From: Haloplanus ruber
Lineage (GTDB): Archaea; Halobacteriota; Halobacteria; Halobacteriales; Haloferacaceae
NCBI RefSeq assembly: GCF_024494725.1
Contig: NZ_JANHDK010000001.1
Location: 186,001 to 250,000, forward strand
Length of the DNA: 64,000 bases
Direction: 5' to 3'
Made by a program: the position numbers and the translations under genes. Shown here in pieces: positions 34,823-43,545 of this stretch (position 1 is the stretch's first letter; each line of letters opens with the position of its first letter). The notes below the pieces were generated by a model that saw only the letters and a program-made list of their open reading frames with translations, was not told the origin of the DNA and did no database searches.

Positions 34823-37800
34823 ATGGACGATGTCAGCGACCAGTACGCCCCCGAGGACGTGGAGGCCTCGGTGAACGCCTACTGGGACGAACACGACGCC
34901 TACGAGGCGGCGAAGGAGGCCCACGCGGACGACCCACCGTTCTTTTTCGTCGACGGACCGCCGTACACGAGCGGCCAGATGCACCTCGGTACGGCGTGGA
35001 ACAAGACGCTGAAAGACGCCATCATCCGCTATAAGCGGATGGCGGGCTACGACGTGACCGACCGCCCCGGCTACGACATGCACGGCCTCCCCATCGAGGT
35101 GAAAGTCGAGGAGGAACTCGGATTCGACTCCAAGAAGGACATCGAGGAGTACGGGATGGAGGCGTTCATCGAGGAGTGCAAGTCGTTCGCCGAGCGCAAC
35201 CGCGAGAAGATGGACGAGGACTTCGAGTCCATCGGCGCGTGGATGGACTGGGATGACCCCTACCGCACGGTGTCGCCGGAGTACATGGAGGCGACGTGGT
35301 GGGCGTTCAAGCGCGTCCACGAGAACGGCCTCGTCGAGCGTGGCAAGCGGGCAATCAACCAGTGTCCCCGGTGTGAGACCGCCATCGCCGACAACGAGGT
35401 CGAATACCACGAGATCGAATCTCCCTCCATCTACGTGCGGTTCCCCCTCAGCGACCGCGAGGGGTCGCTGGTCGTCTGGACGACGACGCCGTGGACCATT
35501 CCGGCAAACGAGTTCGTCGCCGTCGACGCCGAGATGACCTACCAGGCGGTCGACGCGACGCGGGACGGCGAGACCGACCGCCTCTACGTCGCCGAACCCT
35601 GCGCCGAGGACGTCCTCCGGGAGGGGCGCTACGACGACTACGAGGTTGCCGAGGAACTGTCCGGCGCGGACCTCGTCGGCTGGGCGTACGACCACCCACT
35701 CGCCGACGAGGTGCCCGACAACCCCGACACCGAGGGGACGGGCCAGGTGTACGCCGCCGACTACGTGGAGGCCGACCGCACGGGGCTGGTCCACTCCGCG
35801 CCCGGACACGGTGAGGTCGACTTCGAGCGCGGCCGAGAGCTCGGACTCCCCGTCTTCTCGCCTGTCGCCGGTGACGGCACCTTCACCGACGAGGCCGGCA
35901 CCTACGCCGGGCGGTTCGTCCGCGACGCCAACGACGACATCATCGCCGACTTAGACGCCAAGGGGTATCTGCTGGCGTCGGGCACCACCACCCACCGCTA
36001 CGGGCAGTGCTGGCGGTGTGACACCGATATCGTCTATCTCGCCACCGACCAGTGGTTCATCACGGTCACCGACATCAAAAACGAGCTGCTCGAAAACATC
36101 GAGGACAGCGAGTGGCACCCGGAGTGGGCGCGGGATAACCGATTCAAGAACTTCGTCGAGGACGCCCCAGACTGGAACGTCTCCCGGCAACGCTACTGGG
36201 GCATTCCCCTACCCATCTGGGTGCCGGAAGACGACCCGGACCCCGACGCCGAGGACATCCTCGTCGTCGGCACGCGGGAGGAGCTGGCCGAGCGGGCGGA
36301 CGGGAATGTCGACCCGGAGGCGGTCGACCTCCACCGCCCGAGCGTCGACCCTATCACGATTACCGAGGACGGCGTCACCTACGAGCGGGTGCCCGACGTG
36401 TTCGACGTCTGGATCGACTCCTCGGTGGCGACGTGGGGGACGCTCGGCTACCCGGGGAACGAGGACGCCTTCGACGAACTCTGGCCCGCGGACCTCATCG
36501 TCGAGGCCCACGACCAGACCCGCGGCTGGTTCTGGTCACAGTTGGGAATGGGGACCGCCGCGCTCGGCGAGATTCCCTACGACGAGGTGGTCATGCACGG
36601 CTTCGCCAACGACAGCGACGGCCGCAAGATGTCGAAGTCCCTCGGCAACATCGTCACACCCGAGGAGGCCATCGACCGCTACGGGCGCGACCCGCTCCGG
36701 GCGTATCTCATGAGCCACGACCAGCACGGGGCCGACCTCTCCTTCGAGTGGGAGGGTCTCGCGGAGACCCAGTCGACGCTCAACATCTTCTGGAACGTCT
36801 TCCGGTTCCCGCTGCAGTATATGGATCTCGACGACTACGACCCGGCCGACGCGAGCCTCGACGACGGAGAGTTGACCGTCGTCGACGAGTGGGTACTCTC
36901 ACGGCTCCAGTCGGTGAAAGCCGAGGTTGACGCGGCGTGGGACGAGTACGCCGTCCACGACGCCTGCAACGCCGTCCTCGACTTTGTCACCGAGGACGTC
37001 TCCCGCTTCTATGTCAAGGCGACCCGCGAGCGCATGTGGGAAGAGGCGGACTCGGCGTCGAAACGCGGCGCCTACGCGACGCTCGCGACTGTCCTCGACG
37101 AGACGATTCGCCTGCTCGCGCCCGTCACGCCCTACATCACCGAGGAGATGTACCGAACCCTCGACGGGGATGCGACGACGGTCCACCAACTCGCCTACCC
37201 GACGGTCGACGAGGCCTACCACGATCCGGAACTGGAACGGAACGTGGCGGTGCTCCGGGCAGTCGAGGAGGCGGCGGCCAACGCCCGCCAGCAGGGCGGC
37301 CGCAAGCTTCGCTGGCCGGTCCCGCGGGTGCTCGTCGAGAGCGACGACGGAGGGGTCCGCGAGGCCGTCGACTCGCTTGCCGACCTGTTCGGCGAGCGGG
37401 TGAACGCCCGATCAGTCGCGGTAGTCGAATCGTTCGACGAACTGGTCGAGCGTGCCGACCCGGAGATGGGCGTCATCGGCCCTGCCTTCGGCGGCGACGC
37501 ACAGGAGGTGATGGCGGCCGTCGAGGACCGCCGACGCGAGGACCTGACCGCCGACGACGGCGAAACTCCTTACGCCGTCACGCTCGACGGCGAGCGCTAC
37601 GACCTGACCGCGGAGATGGTCTCGTTCCGCGCCGAACCCCCGGCGGACGTCGCCGGCGCCGACTTCGAGGTGTCCGACGACGACGGCGACCGGACTGGCG
37701 GCACCGTCTACGTCGATACGTCACTGACCGACGACATCGAGGCTGAGGGCTACGCCCGGGACGTGGTGCGCCGGATTCAGGAGATGCGCAAGCGTCTGGA

Positions 37801-38014
37801 ACTGGACGTCGACGAGCGCATCCGCACCCGGATCGACGTGGCCGACGACCGGGTGGCCGCCTTCGTCGACGAACGACGCGACCTGATCGCCGAGGAAACC
37901 CGGACCGCGGAGTTCGACGCCGACGCCGACGACCTGACCGAGGAGTGGGACGTCGAGGGCGTCGCCGTCACCATCGGCATCGAACGACTGGAAGCGGAAC
38001 AGCGGACGGCGTAG
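34823..38014 (+). CDS. ileS: Isoleucyl-tRNA synthetase
   Basis: Class I aminoacyl-tRNA synthetase of 1063 residues that charges tRNA-Ile in the cytoplasm. The HIGH-type signature reads PPYTSGQMHLGTAWNKTL and the KMSKS motif is GRKMSKSLGNIV; the CP1 editing domain lies between (about 200-400), and a C-terminal anticodon-binding region with KLRWPVPRV follows. Length and motif order fit the archaeal/eukaryotic type. The ATG at 34823 is preferred; a TATA-like TTTTGATATA about 30 nt upstream predicts a leaderless transcript. Confidence 0.97.
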   Translation: MDDVSDQYAPEDVEASVNAYWDEHDAYEAAKEAHADDPPFFFVDGPPYTSGQMHLGTAWNKTLKDAIIRYKRMAGYDVTDRPGYDMHGLPIEVKVEEELGFDSKKDIEEYGMEAFIEECKSFAERNREKMDEDFESIGAWMDWDDPYRTVSPEYMEATWWAFKRVHENGLVERGKRAINQCPRCETAIADNEVEYHEIESPSIYVRFPLSDREGSLVVWTTTPWTIPANEFVAVDAEMTYQAVDATRDGETDRLYVAEPCAEDVLREGRYDDYEVAEELSGADLVGWAYDHPLADEVPDNPDTEGTGQVYAADYVEADRTGLVHSAPGHGEVDFERGRELGLPVFSPVAGDGTFTDEAGTYAGRFVRDANDDIIADLDAKGYLLASGTTTHRYGQCWRCDTDIVYLATDQWFITVTDIKNELLENIEDSEWHPEWARDNRFKNFVEDAPDWNVSRQRYWGIPLPIWVPEDDPDPDAEDILVVGTREELAERADGNVDPEAVDLHRPSVDPITITEDGVTYERVPDVFDVWIDSSVATWGTLGYPGNEDAFDELWPADLIVEAHDQTRGWFWSQLGMGTAALGEIPYDEVVMHGFANDSDGRKMSKSLGNIVTPEEAIDRYGRDPLRAYLMSHDQHGADLSFEWEGLAETQSTLNIFWNVFRFPLQYMDLDDYDPADASLDDGELTVVDEWVLSRLQSVKAEVDAAWDEYAVHDACNAVLDFVTEDVSRFYVKATRERMWEEADSASKRGAYATLATVLDETIRLLAPVTPYITEEMYRTLDGDATTVHQLAYPTVDEAYHDPELERNVAVLRAVEEAAANARQQGGRKLRWPVPRVLVESDDGGVREAVDSLADLFGERVNARSVAVVESFDELVERADPEMGVIGPAFGGDAQEVMAAVEDRRREDLTADDGETPYAVTLDGERYDLTAEMVSFRAEPPADVAGADFEVSDDDGDRTGGTVYVDTSLTDDIEAEGYARDVVRRIQEMRKRLELDVDERIRTRIDVADDRVAAFVDERRDLIAEETRTAEFDADADDLTEEWDVEGVAVTIGIERLEAEQRTA

Positions 38015-38030
38015 CCGACGCTCGGCGCCC

Positions 38031-38285
38031 TTACGTCCAGTAGAGCACATAGAGGAGAGCGAGGCTCGATCCGACCACGACGAGACCAACGAGCGCGAAC
38101 CCAATAGCAGCCGCCGTCGACCCCGTGAACGCCGCAAGCTGTATCAACTGGAGACCGACCAGCGCGGCGACGACGGCGAGAAGCGTCCAGCAGACGGTAC
38201 CGAGGAGCGAGCGGCCCGCGTTCCGGAGTTCGTCGCGCACGATGGCGCGAATCCGGTCTTCGCGGGGGTCGTCGGCAGGGACCAT
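38031..38285 (-). CDS. Small two-helix membrane protein
   Basis: An 84-residue protein with an N-terminal charged stretch (MVPADDPREDRIRAIVRDEL) and two hydrophobic helices (SLLGTVCWTLLAVVAALVGL and AAIGFALVGLVVVGSSLALLYVLY). No known family. Codon use and strand fit a real gene. It ends 17 bp from the convergent ileS stop and lies 66 bp downstream of the UDP-glucose dehydrogenase gene on the same strand. Start ATG at 38285 is the most likely. Confidence 0.65.
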   Translation of the reverse strand: MVPADDPREDRIRAIVRDELRNAGRSLLGTVCWTLLAVVAALVGLQLIQLAAFTGSTAAAIGFALVGLVVVGSSLALLYVLYWT

Positions 38286-38351
38286 ATCGCGATGTCGCCT
38301 CCGGTTGCCCCTCAAGCTGTCGGTGAGTCGTCAGGCGTGAGCGGCGCCCGG

Positions 38352-39644
38352 CTACCAGGTCAATCCCTCGTAGGTGAGGCCGTCGCGGCGCTCGACGACC
38401 CGGCGGCCGTCGATCACGACGTCGCCGCTCATCAGGTCGAACTCCCGGTCGAGTGCCTCGAACTCGGGCCAGTCCGTGACGACCAGGGCCGCCTGCGCGC
38501 CCGAGAGCGTCGGCGACGCCGAGGCGAGATACTCCACGTCGGGGAATCGCTCGCGCATCGTCTCGACTGCCCCTCGGTCTGGATCGTAGGCGACCACCTC
38601 GGCACCGCGGGCCTGCAGTCCTTCGATAATCGGGATGGCCCGCGAGTTGCGGACGTCGTCGGTATGGGGTTTGAACGCGAGGCCGAGGACAGCCACTCGC
38701 TCGCCCGCGACGTCGACGTGGGTATCGAGGAGGTCGAGCATCCGCTCGGGCTGGCGGTCGTTCACGTCGATGGCTGCCTGAAGGAGCGCGGGTTCGTACC
38801 CCTGCTCGCGGGCAGCGGCGACGATGGCGGCCACGTCCTTCGGGAAGCAACTCCCTCCCCAGCCGACGCCGCTCCGCAGGAACTCTTCGCCGATGCGGTC
38901 ATCGAGGCCGATAGCGTCGGCCACCTCGTAGGCGTCGACACCGTACTCCTTACAGATGTTGCCGAGTTCGTTGATGAGGCTGATCTTGGCCGCGAGAAAG
39001 GCGTTGTTGGCGTATTTGATCATCTCCGCCTCGCTGAGGCCGGTGCGGACGACCGGCACGTCGTCGAGCAGCGACGCGTACACCGACTCCAGGGCGTCGA
39101 GCGCGCGGTCGTCGGTCGTCCCGAAGACGAGCTTATCGGGGTGCTGGAAGTCCTCGACGGCGCTACCCTCGCGCAGGAATTCGGGGTTCATCGCGAGGCC
39201 GAAGTCGACGCCGACCTGCAGGCCGGATTCGCGTTCGAGGATCGGCCCGACCACGTCCGCGGTCGTGCCAGGGACGACGGTGCTTTTGACAACGACAGTC
39301 GGGTAGCCCTCGATGTCAGCCAACACCCCGCCGAGTGCCTCGGCGCCCGCTTCGACGTATGCGGTGTCGATGCTCCCGTCGTCGTTCGTGGGCGTCGGGA
39401 GTGCGAGGAAGACGACGTCGACGTTCGCCAGGTCCGCGTAGTCGGTCGTCGCGAACAGCGACGCGCCGGCGTAGCGGTCGAGCAGGTCGTCGAGACCAGG
39501 CTCCGAGATCGGGGAGTCCCCGTCGTTCAACTGTCTAACGACCGATTCGTCGACGTCGACGTTGATCACGTCGTGCCCAAAGTCGGCGAGACAGGCCGCG
39601 AGAGTCGTCCCGACGTACCCGCTTCCGACGATACCGACATTCAT
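38352..39644 (-). CDS. aglM: UDP-glucose 6-dehydrogenase
   Basis: Oxidises UDP-glucose to UDP-glucuronate with NAD in two steps; in Haloferax the homologue AglM serves S-layer N-glycosylation. The 430-residue protein has an N-terminal NAD fold ([21 protein letters not shown]), the KSTVVPGTT and NPEFLREG elements, the catalytic Cys in [10 protein letters not shown] (near residue 255) and a second dinucleotide-like C-terminal domain with [16 protein letters not shown]. The gene name is by similarity. No other agl gene is adjacent; aglB lies 4 kb away. Confidence 0.92.
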   Translation of the reverse strand: MNVGIVGSGYVGTTLAACLADFGHDVINVDVDESVVRQLNDGDSPISEPGLDDLLDRYAGASLFATTDYADLANVDVVFLALPTPTNDDGSIDTAYVEAGAEALGGVLADIEGYPTVVVKSTVVPGTTADVVGPILERESGLQVGVDFGLAMNPEFLREGSAVEDFQHPDKLVFGTTDDRALDALESVYASLLDDVPVVRTGLSEAEMIKYANNAFLAAKISLINELGNICKEYGVDAYEVADAIGLDDRIGEEFLRSGVGWGGSCFPKDVAAIVAAAREQGYEPALLQAAIDVNDRQPERMLDLLDTHVDVAGERVAVLGLAFKPHTDDVRNSRAIPIIEGLQARGAEVVAYDPDRGAVETMRERFPDVEYLASASPTLSGAQAALVVTDWPEFEALDREFDLMSGDVVIDGRRVVERRDGLTYEGLTW

Positions 39645-39716
39645 GTGCCACTCTGTGCGAGGATGGGACAAAGAGGTTCGGATGCGGCCGGATCGCTCGC
39701 CCGTCGCGACGGGGCG

Positions 39717-40910
39717 TCAGCCAGCCGGCGCATCGACGTCGAACGCGTCGGTGGCGTCGAGACGCGCGGGGTCCTCGTTCCCCGGGAGCGGTCGGTCGGC
39801 GGTCCGACAAGCGGCGTCGACCCCGAGGCGGTCACAGACCACGTCCGCCGTCGCCTCGGCCATCCGACGGTAGGTCGTGAGCTTTCCCCCGACGACGGTG
39901 ACGAGTCCCTCGACGCCCTCGTCGGCGTGGTCCAACAGCGCGAACCCTCGGGAGATGGCGCGGCCGTCGTTGCCAGCCTCGTCGGGGGCGTACAGTGGGC
40001 GGACACCCCAGTAGGTGCGAACGGTCGGCGCCGCGGTCACCGCCGGACACATTGCCCCACACTCCGCGACGATCCGGTCGATTTCGTCGTCCGACCGCTC
40101 GAAGTCGTCGGGGTCGTCGACGGTGACGCTCGTGGTGCCGAGGACGGCCGCCCCGGACGCGGGCACCACGATGTCGCCGTCGGCTGGCGGCCGACACCGG
40201 TTCAACACGGCGTCGACGCCGGGATTCTCGACGGCGACCATGGCGCCACGGGTGGGGCGCATCGGCACCGAGACATCCGCGAGGGCAGCACATCGCTCGG
40301 CCCACGGCCCGGCCGCGTTCACGACGGCGTCGACCGTGACAGTCGCGTCGACGGCCCCGCCGACCGCGACACGCTGGACCCGGCTGTCGGCGACGGTCAT
40401 CGACTCGACGGGCGCGTGGGTGTGGATCGTCGCCCCCGCCGCCCGGGCGTCGAGGGCGTTCGCGACGATTAGGCGAGACGGCGAGATCACGGCGTCCGGC
40501 ACGGCGAGTGCGCGCTCGACGGCGTGGCTCGCTTCGGGCACCCGCTCTCGAAGCGCGTCGCCGTCGAGGGTCGTCGTCTCCATGCCGAGGTCGGCACAGG
40601 CCGCGCGCTTGCGCTCGAAGTACGCAGGGTCGTCGCCGTCGAGTTGGAGGAAGTAGCCGCCGGTTTCGTCGAGACAGCCGGCCGCCACCTCGCGGAGCGT
40701 CCGGTTCTCGGCCAGGCAGGCGGCGGCGTCGTCGGGGTCGGTCTCGGCGTATCGGGCGCCGCTGTGGAGGACACCGTGAGAGCGGCCCGTCGTCCCGCCC
40801 GCGAGGGCGCCGCGCTCGACGAGGGTCACGTCGACGCCACGCAGGGCCAAGTCACGCGCAGTGCCGACGCCGGTCGCCCCGCCACCGATCACGAGGACGG
40901 TCGTGCGCAT
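39717..40910 (-). CDS. GlpA-like FAD-dependent glycerol-3-phosphate dehydrogenase
   Basis: A 397-residue flavoprotein starting MRTTVLVIGGGATGVGTARDLALRG, with the GTTGRSHGVLHSGARYA stretch and a C-terminal VTVVGGKLTTYRRMAEATAD typical of GlpA/GlpD enzymes. Typical haloarchaeal GlpA is longer and is followed by glpB and glpC; here the C-terminal BFD-like [2Fe-2S] domain is missing and no glpBC genes follow. It could be a GlpD-type enzyme, a paralogue with another substrate, or a sarcosine oxidase-like DAO protein. Confidence 0.8.
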   Translation of the reverse strand: MRTTVLVIGGGATGVGTARDLALRGVDVTLVERGALAGGTTGRSHGVLHSGARYAETDPDDAAACLAENRTLREVAAGCLDETGGYFLQLDGDDPAYFERKRAACADLGMETTTLDGDALRERVPEASHAVERALAVPDAVISPSRLIVANALDARAAGATIHTHAPVESMTVADSRVQRVAVGGAVDATVTVDAVVNAAGPWAERCAALADVSVPMRPTRGAMVAVENPGVDAVLNRCRPPADGDIVVPASGAAVLGTTSVTVDDPDDFERSDDEIDRIVAECGAMCPAVTAAPTVRTYWGVRPLYAPDEAGNDGRAISRGFALLDHADEGVEGLVTVVGGKLTTYRRMAEATADVVCDRLGVDAACRTADRPLPGNEDPARLDATDAFDVDAPAG

Positions 40911-40999
40911 ACCCGCCCGTGATCAGGCCCTGCACTTCACGGCGTCGGTGTGCCGCCCCGCGACGCGTCGCTTTTCACCGCCGCGGGCGGAGTGGCGGT

Positions 41000-41668
41000 A
41001 TGGTGCCACCGCTGGTGCTCGACATCGACGGGACACTGACCGCGCCGACGGGTGGGATCGACCCACGAGCCATCGAGACACTTCGGGAGTGGGACGCACC
41101 CGTCGTCGTCGCGACGGGCAAGGCCTTCCCGTACCCGGTCGCGCTCTGTCACTTCGCGAACGTTCCCGAACGGGTAATCGCCGAAAACGGGGGCGTAGTC
41201 TACGCCGACGACGCGGTGACGGTGACCGTCGACGACGCCGAGCGTCCCCGCGTGGCGGCACGGGCGTTCGTCGACCGGGGCGGCGACCTGGGGTGGGGCG
41301 CGGAGGACACCGTCAACCGCTGGCGCGAGACGGAGGTGGCGGTCCACCGCGACGCCGACGAGGCGCTGTTAGGCGCCGTCGCCGCGGAGTTCGGCCTGGA
41401 GGTGGTGGATACGGGCTACGCCTACCACCTCAAGACGCCGGGCGTCGAGAAAGGCGACGGCCTCCGGTCGGTCGCCGCGACGCTCGGCCTCGACTCGGCC
41501 GACTTCGTCGCGGTGGGCGACAGCGAGAACGACGTTTCGACGTTTGCGGCCGCCGGGCGGTCGTTTGCGGTGGCCAACGCCGACGACCGGGCGTTGGCCG
41601 CCGCCGATACGGTGACGGAGGAGTCATACATGGACGGGACGCTGGAAGCGCTCGCGACGGTCGCGTAA
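41000..41668 (+). CDS. Phosphoglycolate phosphatase, HAD superfamily
   Basis: A 222-residue HAD phosphatase of the archaeal phosphoglycolate phosphatase type. Motif I is LVLDIDGTLT, motif II VVVATGKAF, motif III a Lys in GVEKGDGLR and motif IV VGDSENDVS. The C2-cap lies between motifs II and III. It removes phosphate from phosphoglycolate or a similar small substrate. The ATG at 41000 is directly followed by the first strand. Confidence 0.88.
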   Translation: MVPPLVLDIDGTLTAPTGGIDPRAIETLREWDAPVVVATGKAFPYPVALCHFANVPERVIAENGGVVYADDAVTVTVDDAERPRVAARAFVDRGGDLGWGAEDTVNRWRETEVAVHRDADEALLGAVAAEFGLEVVDTGYAYHLKTPGVEKGDGLRSVAATLGLDSADFVAVGDSENDVSTFAAAGRSFAVANADDRALAAADTVTEESYMDGTLEALATVA

Positions 41669-41757
41669 CGCGGCGTTGGAGCGGGGCAACCCTGCTCGAT
41701 GAGGTCGCGCGAGTCCGAGACGCCGGGGAGCAACACGAATGCGGTGGGTGTCGTGTC

Positions 41758-41964
41758 TCAGGCGTCGGCGGCGTCTCGATCCGTCTCGATGGGGACGAAC
41801 GCCCCGTTGATGTCCCACTCGTGAATGCAGTACACCTCGCCGGTACGCCGGTCGCCGTCGTCGTCGACGGCGATGTGCCACGTGCCTGTCGCGTCGTTCC
41901 AGACCTCCCGCCGGCCGCAGTCCTCACACTGGCGGGCGGTCGGTTTTCTGATGGTCACGCCCAT
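41758..41964 (-). CDS. HEWD family zinc-ribbon-like protein
   Basis: A 68-residue protein, MGVTIRKPTARQCEDCGRRE at the start, with a C-x2-C pair and the diagnostic YCIHEWDINGAFVPI. HEWD proteins are a haloarchaeal family of unknown function; with only one Cys pair plus a further Cys/His (YCIH), a zinc site is plausible. Short upstream distance (76 bp) to the divergent methyltransferase gene. The region 41669-41757 contains no gene. Confidence 0.85.
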   Translation of the reverse strand: MGVTIRKPTARQCEDCGRREVWNDATGTWHIAVDDDGDRRTGEVYCIHEWDINGAFVPIETDRDAADA

Positions 41965-42040
41965 AGCCGAAGTAGCGACCGGCGGGGATTTAACCCTACC
42001 GTAGCGGACGGGATTTACGTCGCCCTGCCCAACGACCCCT

Positions 42041-42598
42041 ATGGGATTTCATACGTTCGACAGTGAGCGGGCCGACGCTCTCGAAGACGCCGCGACCAGA
42101 TATCGGTACTGCTCTCGCGAGGAACTCCACGCCCTAGTCGGTCCCCACCCAGACATGCGTCTCGCGGACCTGGGAAGCGGGACCGGCTTCTACACCGACG
42201 ACCTGGCACCCCACGTCGAACGGGTGTACGCCGTCGACGTCCAGTCGACCATGCACGACCACTACCGCGAGAAGGGCGTCCCGGACAGCGTCGCGTTGGT
42301 CGAAGCCGACGCCGTCGACCTGCCCTTTGCCGCCGACGAACTCGACGCCGTCGTCTCGACGATGACGTTCCACGAGTTCGCCGACCCCGAGGCGATGGCG
42401 GAGGTGGCCCGCGTCGTCCGGCCGGGCGGCCGTCTCGTCACCGTCGACTGGGACCGAAACGGCGACGGAGCGGCCGGCCCGCCTCGTGACGAAACCTACG
42501 CCCTCGGCGATGCTGTGTCACTCCAGACCGACGCGGGGTTCACCGTCGAGCGCGCGACGACACGGCCCGAGACGTTCGTCTGTGTCGCCCGTCGCTAA
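42041..42598 (+). CDS. Class I SAM-dependent methyltransferase
   Basis: A 185-residue methyltransferase. SAM motif I is LADLGSGTGFYTDDLA, motif II YAVDVQSTM, motif IV-like LDAVVSTMTFHEFAD and post-motif VARVVRPGGRLVTVDW. Substrate unknown. Its stop overlaps the stop of the convergent DUF368 gene (CTAA). Confidence 0.87.
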   Translation: MGFHTFDSERADALEDAATRYRYCSREELHALVGPHPDMRLADLGSGTGFYTDDLAPHVERVYAVDVQSTMHDHYREKGVPDSVALVEADAVDLPFAADELDAVVSTMTFHEFADPEAMAEVARVVRPGGRLVTVDWDRNGDGAAGPPRDETYALGDAVSLQTDAGFTVERATTRPETFVCVARR

Positions 42599-43539
42599 AC
42601 GACGATGCCGTCGGTGTACCGTTCGAGACTCACCACGACGACGGCGCCGACGACGGCCGCGAGCGCGAAAAGGAGCGCCGCGCCGGGCGTCCACCCTGCG
42701 GGGGCGAGCGCCTCACCGGCCTGGGTGATCGGGGCACGCAGGCCGCCGACGACGAGGCTCACGAGGAAGGCGAGCGTCGCGTAGCGGTAGGTAGCGAGCG
42801 CCCAGCGGACGGCGTGGGCCACGGATAGCAGGCCGACGACGGCCCCGACTCCGAAGGCGACGACGGTCGTTCCGGGAGCGATCACCGCCGCAACCGACCC
42901 GCCGACGAGGAGGCCGAGGAGGGCGTCGACGAAGGCCGTGAGCCGCTCGACGAGGAACTCGTACTGTCCCAGGATGATGAGGATGAGCGATCCCGAGATG
43001 CCGGGCAACACCATCGCGCTGATGGCGACGGCACCGACGGCGACGGTCACCAGCGGCGTCGTGGGAAGCGCCGCACCGGCCCGGCCCGCCGAGAGAAACG
43101 CGAGGAGGAAGCCGGCGATGGCGGCCGCGATCCGACCGGGGGTATCGAGGGCTACCTCGGTCCCGAGAACGACCGCCGAAGCGGCGATTAGTCCGAAGAA
43201 AAATCCGAACGTGAGGACCGGCTCGGCATCGAGCGCGACGTGGAGTACCCGCGTCACCACGACGACGGCGGTGGCGATGCCGCCACCGAGCGCGGCGAGA
43301 AAGCGACCGTCGACCGCACGAAAGGCGCGGCGAGCGTCCGCACGCCGCCCTGGAACCGGGGCGGCGGCGACCGACAGGACGCGCTCCGGGGTGACGGCGG
43401 TGATGGCGGCGATCAGGCGCTCGTAGATGCCCGTGATGAGCGCGATGGTTCCCCCCGAGACGCCAGGCACGGCGTCGGCCGCCCCCATGCAGACACCCTT
43501 GAGGTAGACGACGACCAGCGGAGGGAAGCGTCGCTCCAT
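42595..43539 (-). CDS. DUF368 membrane protein, polyprenyl-phosphate transporter-like
   Basis: A 314-residue protein with about eight membrane segments and the DUF368 start KGVCMGAADAVPGVSGGTIALITGIYE, repeated later as MVLPGISGSLILIILGQYE. Bacterial DUF368 proteins (PopT) have been reported to flip undecaprenyl phosphate back across the membrane. The gene lies 6 bp downstream of aglB on the same strand, so it is very likely co-transcribed with it. A role in returning dolichyl phosphate after AglB-mediated glycan transfer is an attractive inference. Confidence 0.85.
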   Translation of the reverse strand: MERRFPPLVVVYLKGVCMGAADAVPGVSGGTIALITGIYERLIAAITAVTPERVLSVAAAPVPGRRADARRAFRAVDGRFLAALGGGIATAVVVVTRVLHVALDAEPVLTFGFFFGLIAASAVVLGTEVALDTPGRIAAAIAGFLLAFLSAGRAGAALPTTPLVTVAVGAVAISAMVLPGISGSLILIILGQYEFLVERLTAFVDALLGLLVGGSVAAVIAPGTTVVAFGVGAVVGLLSVAHAVRWALATYRYATLAFLVSLVVGGLRAPITQAGEALAPAGWTPGAALLFALAAVVGAVVVVSLERYTDGIVV

Positions 43540-43545
43540 ATCGCC

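Noticed and set aside
38292-40472. 726-codon plus-strand open frame
   Set aside because: Antisense to UDP-glucose dehydrogenase and the GlpA-like gene, both with full motifs.
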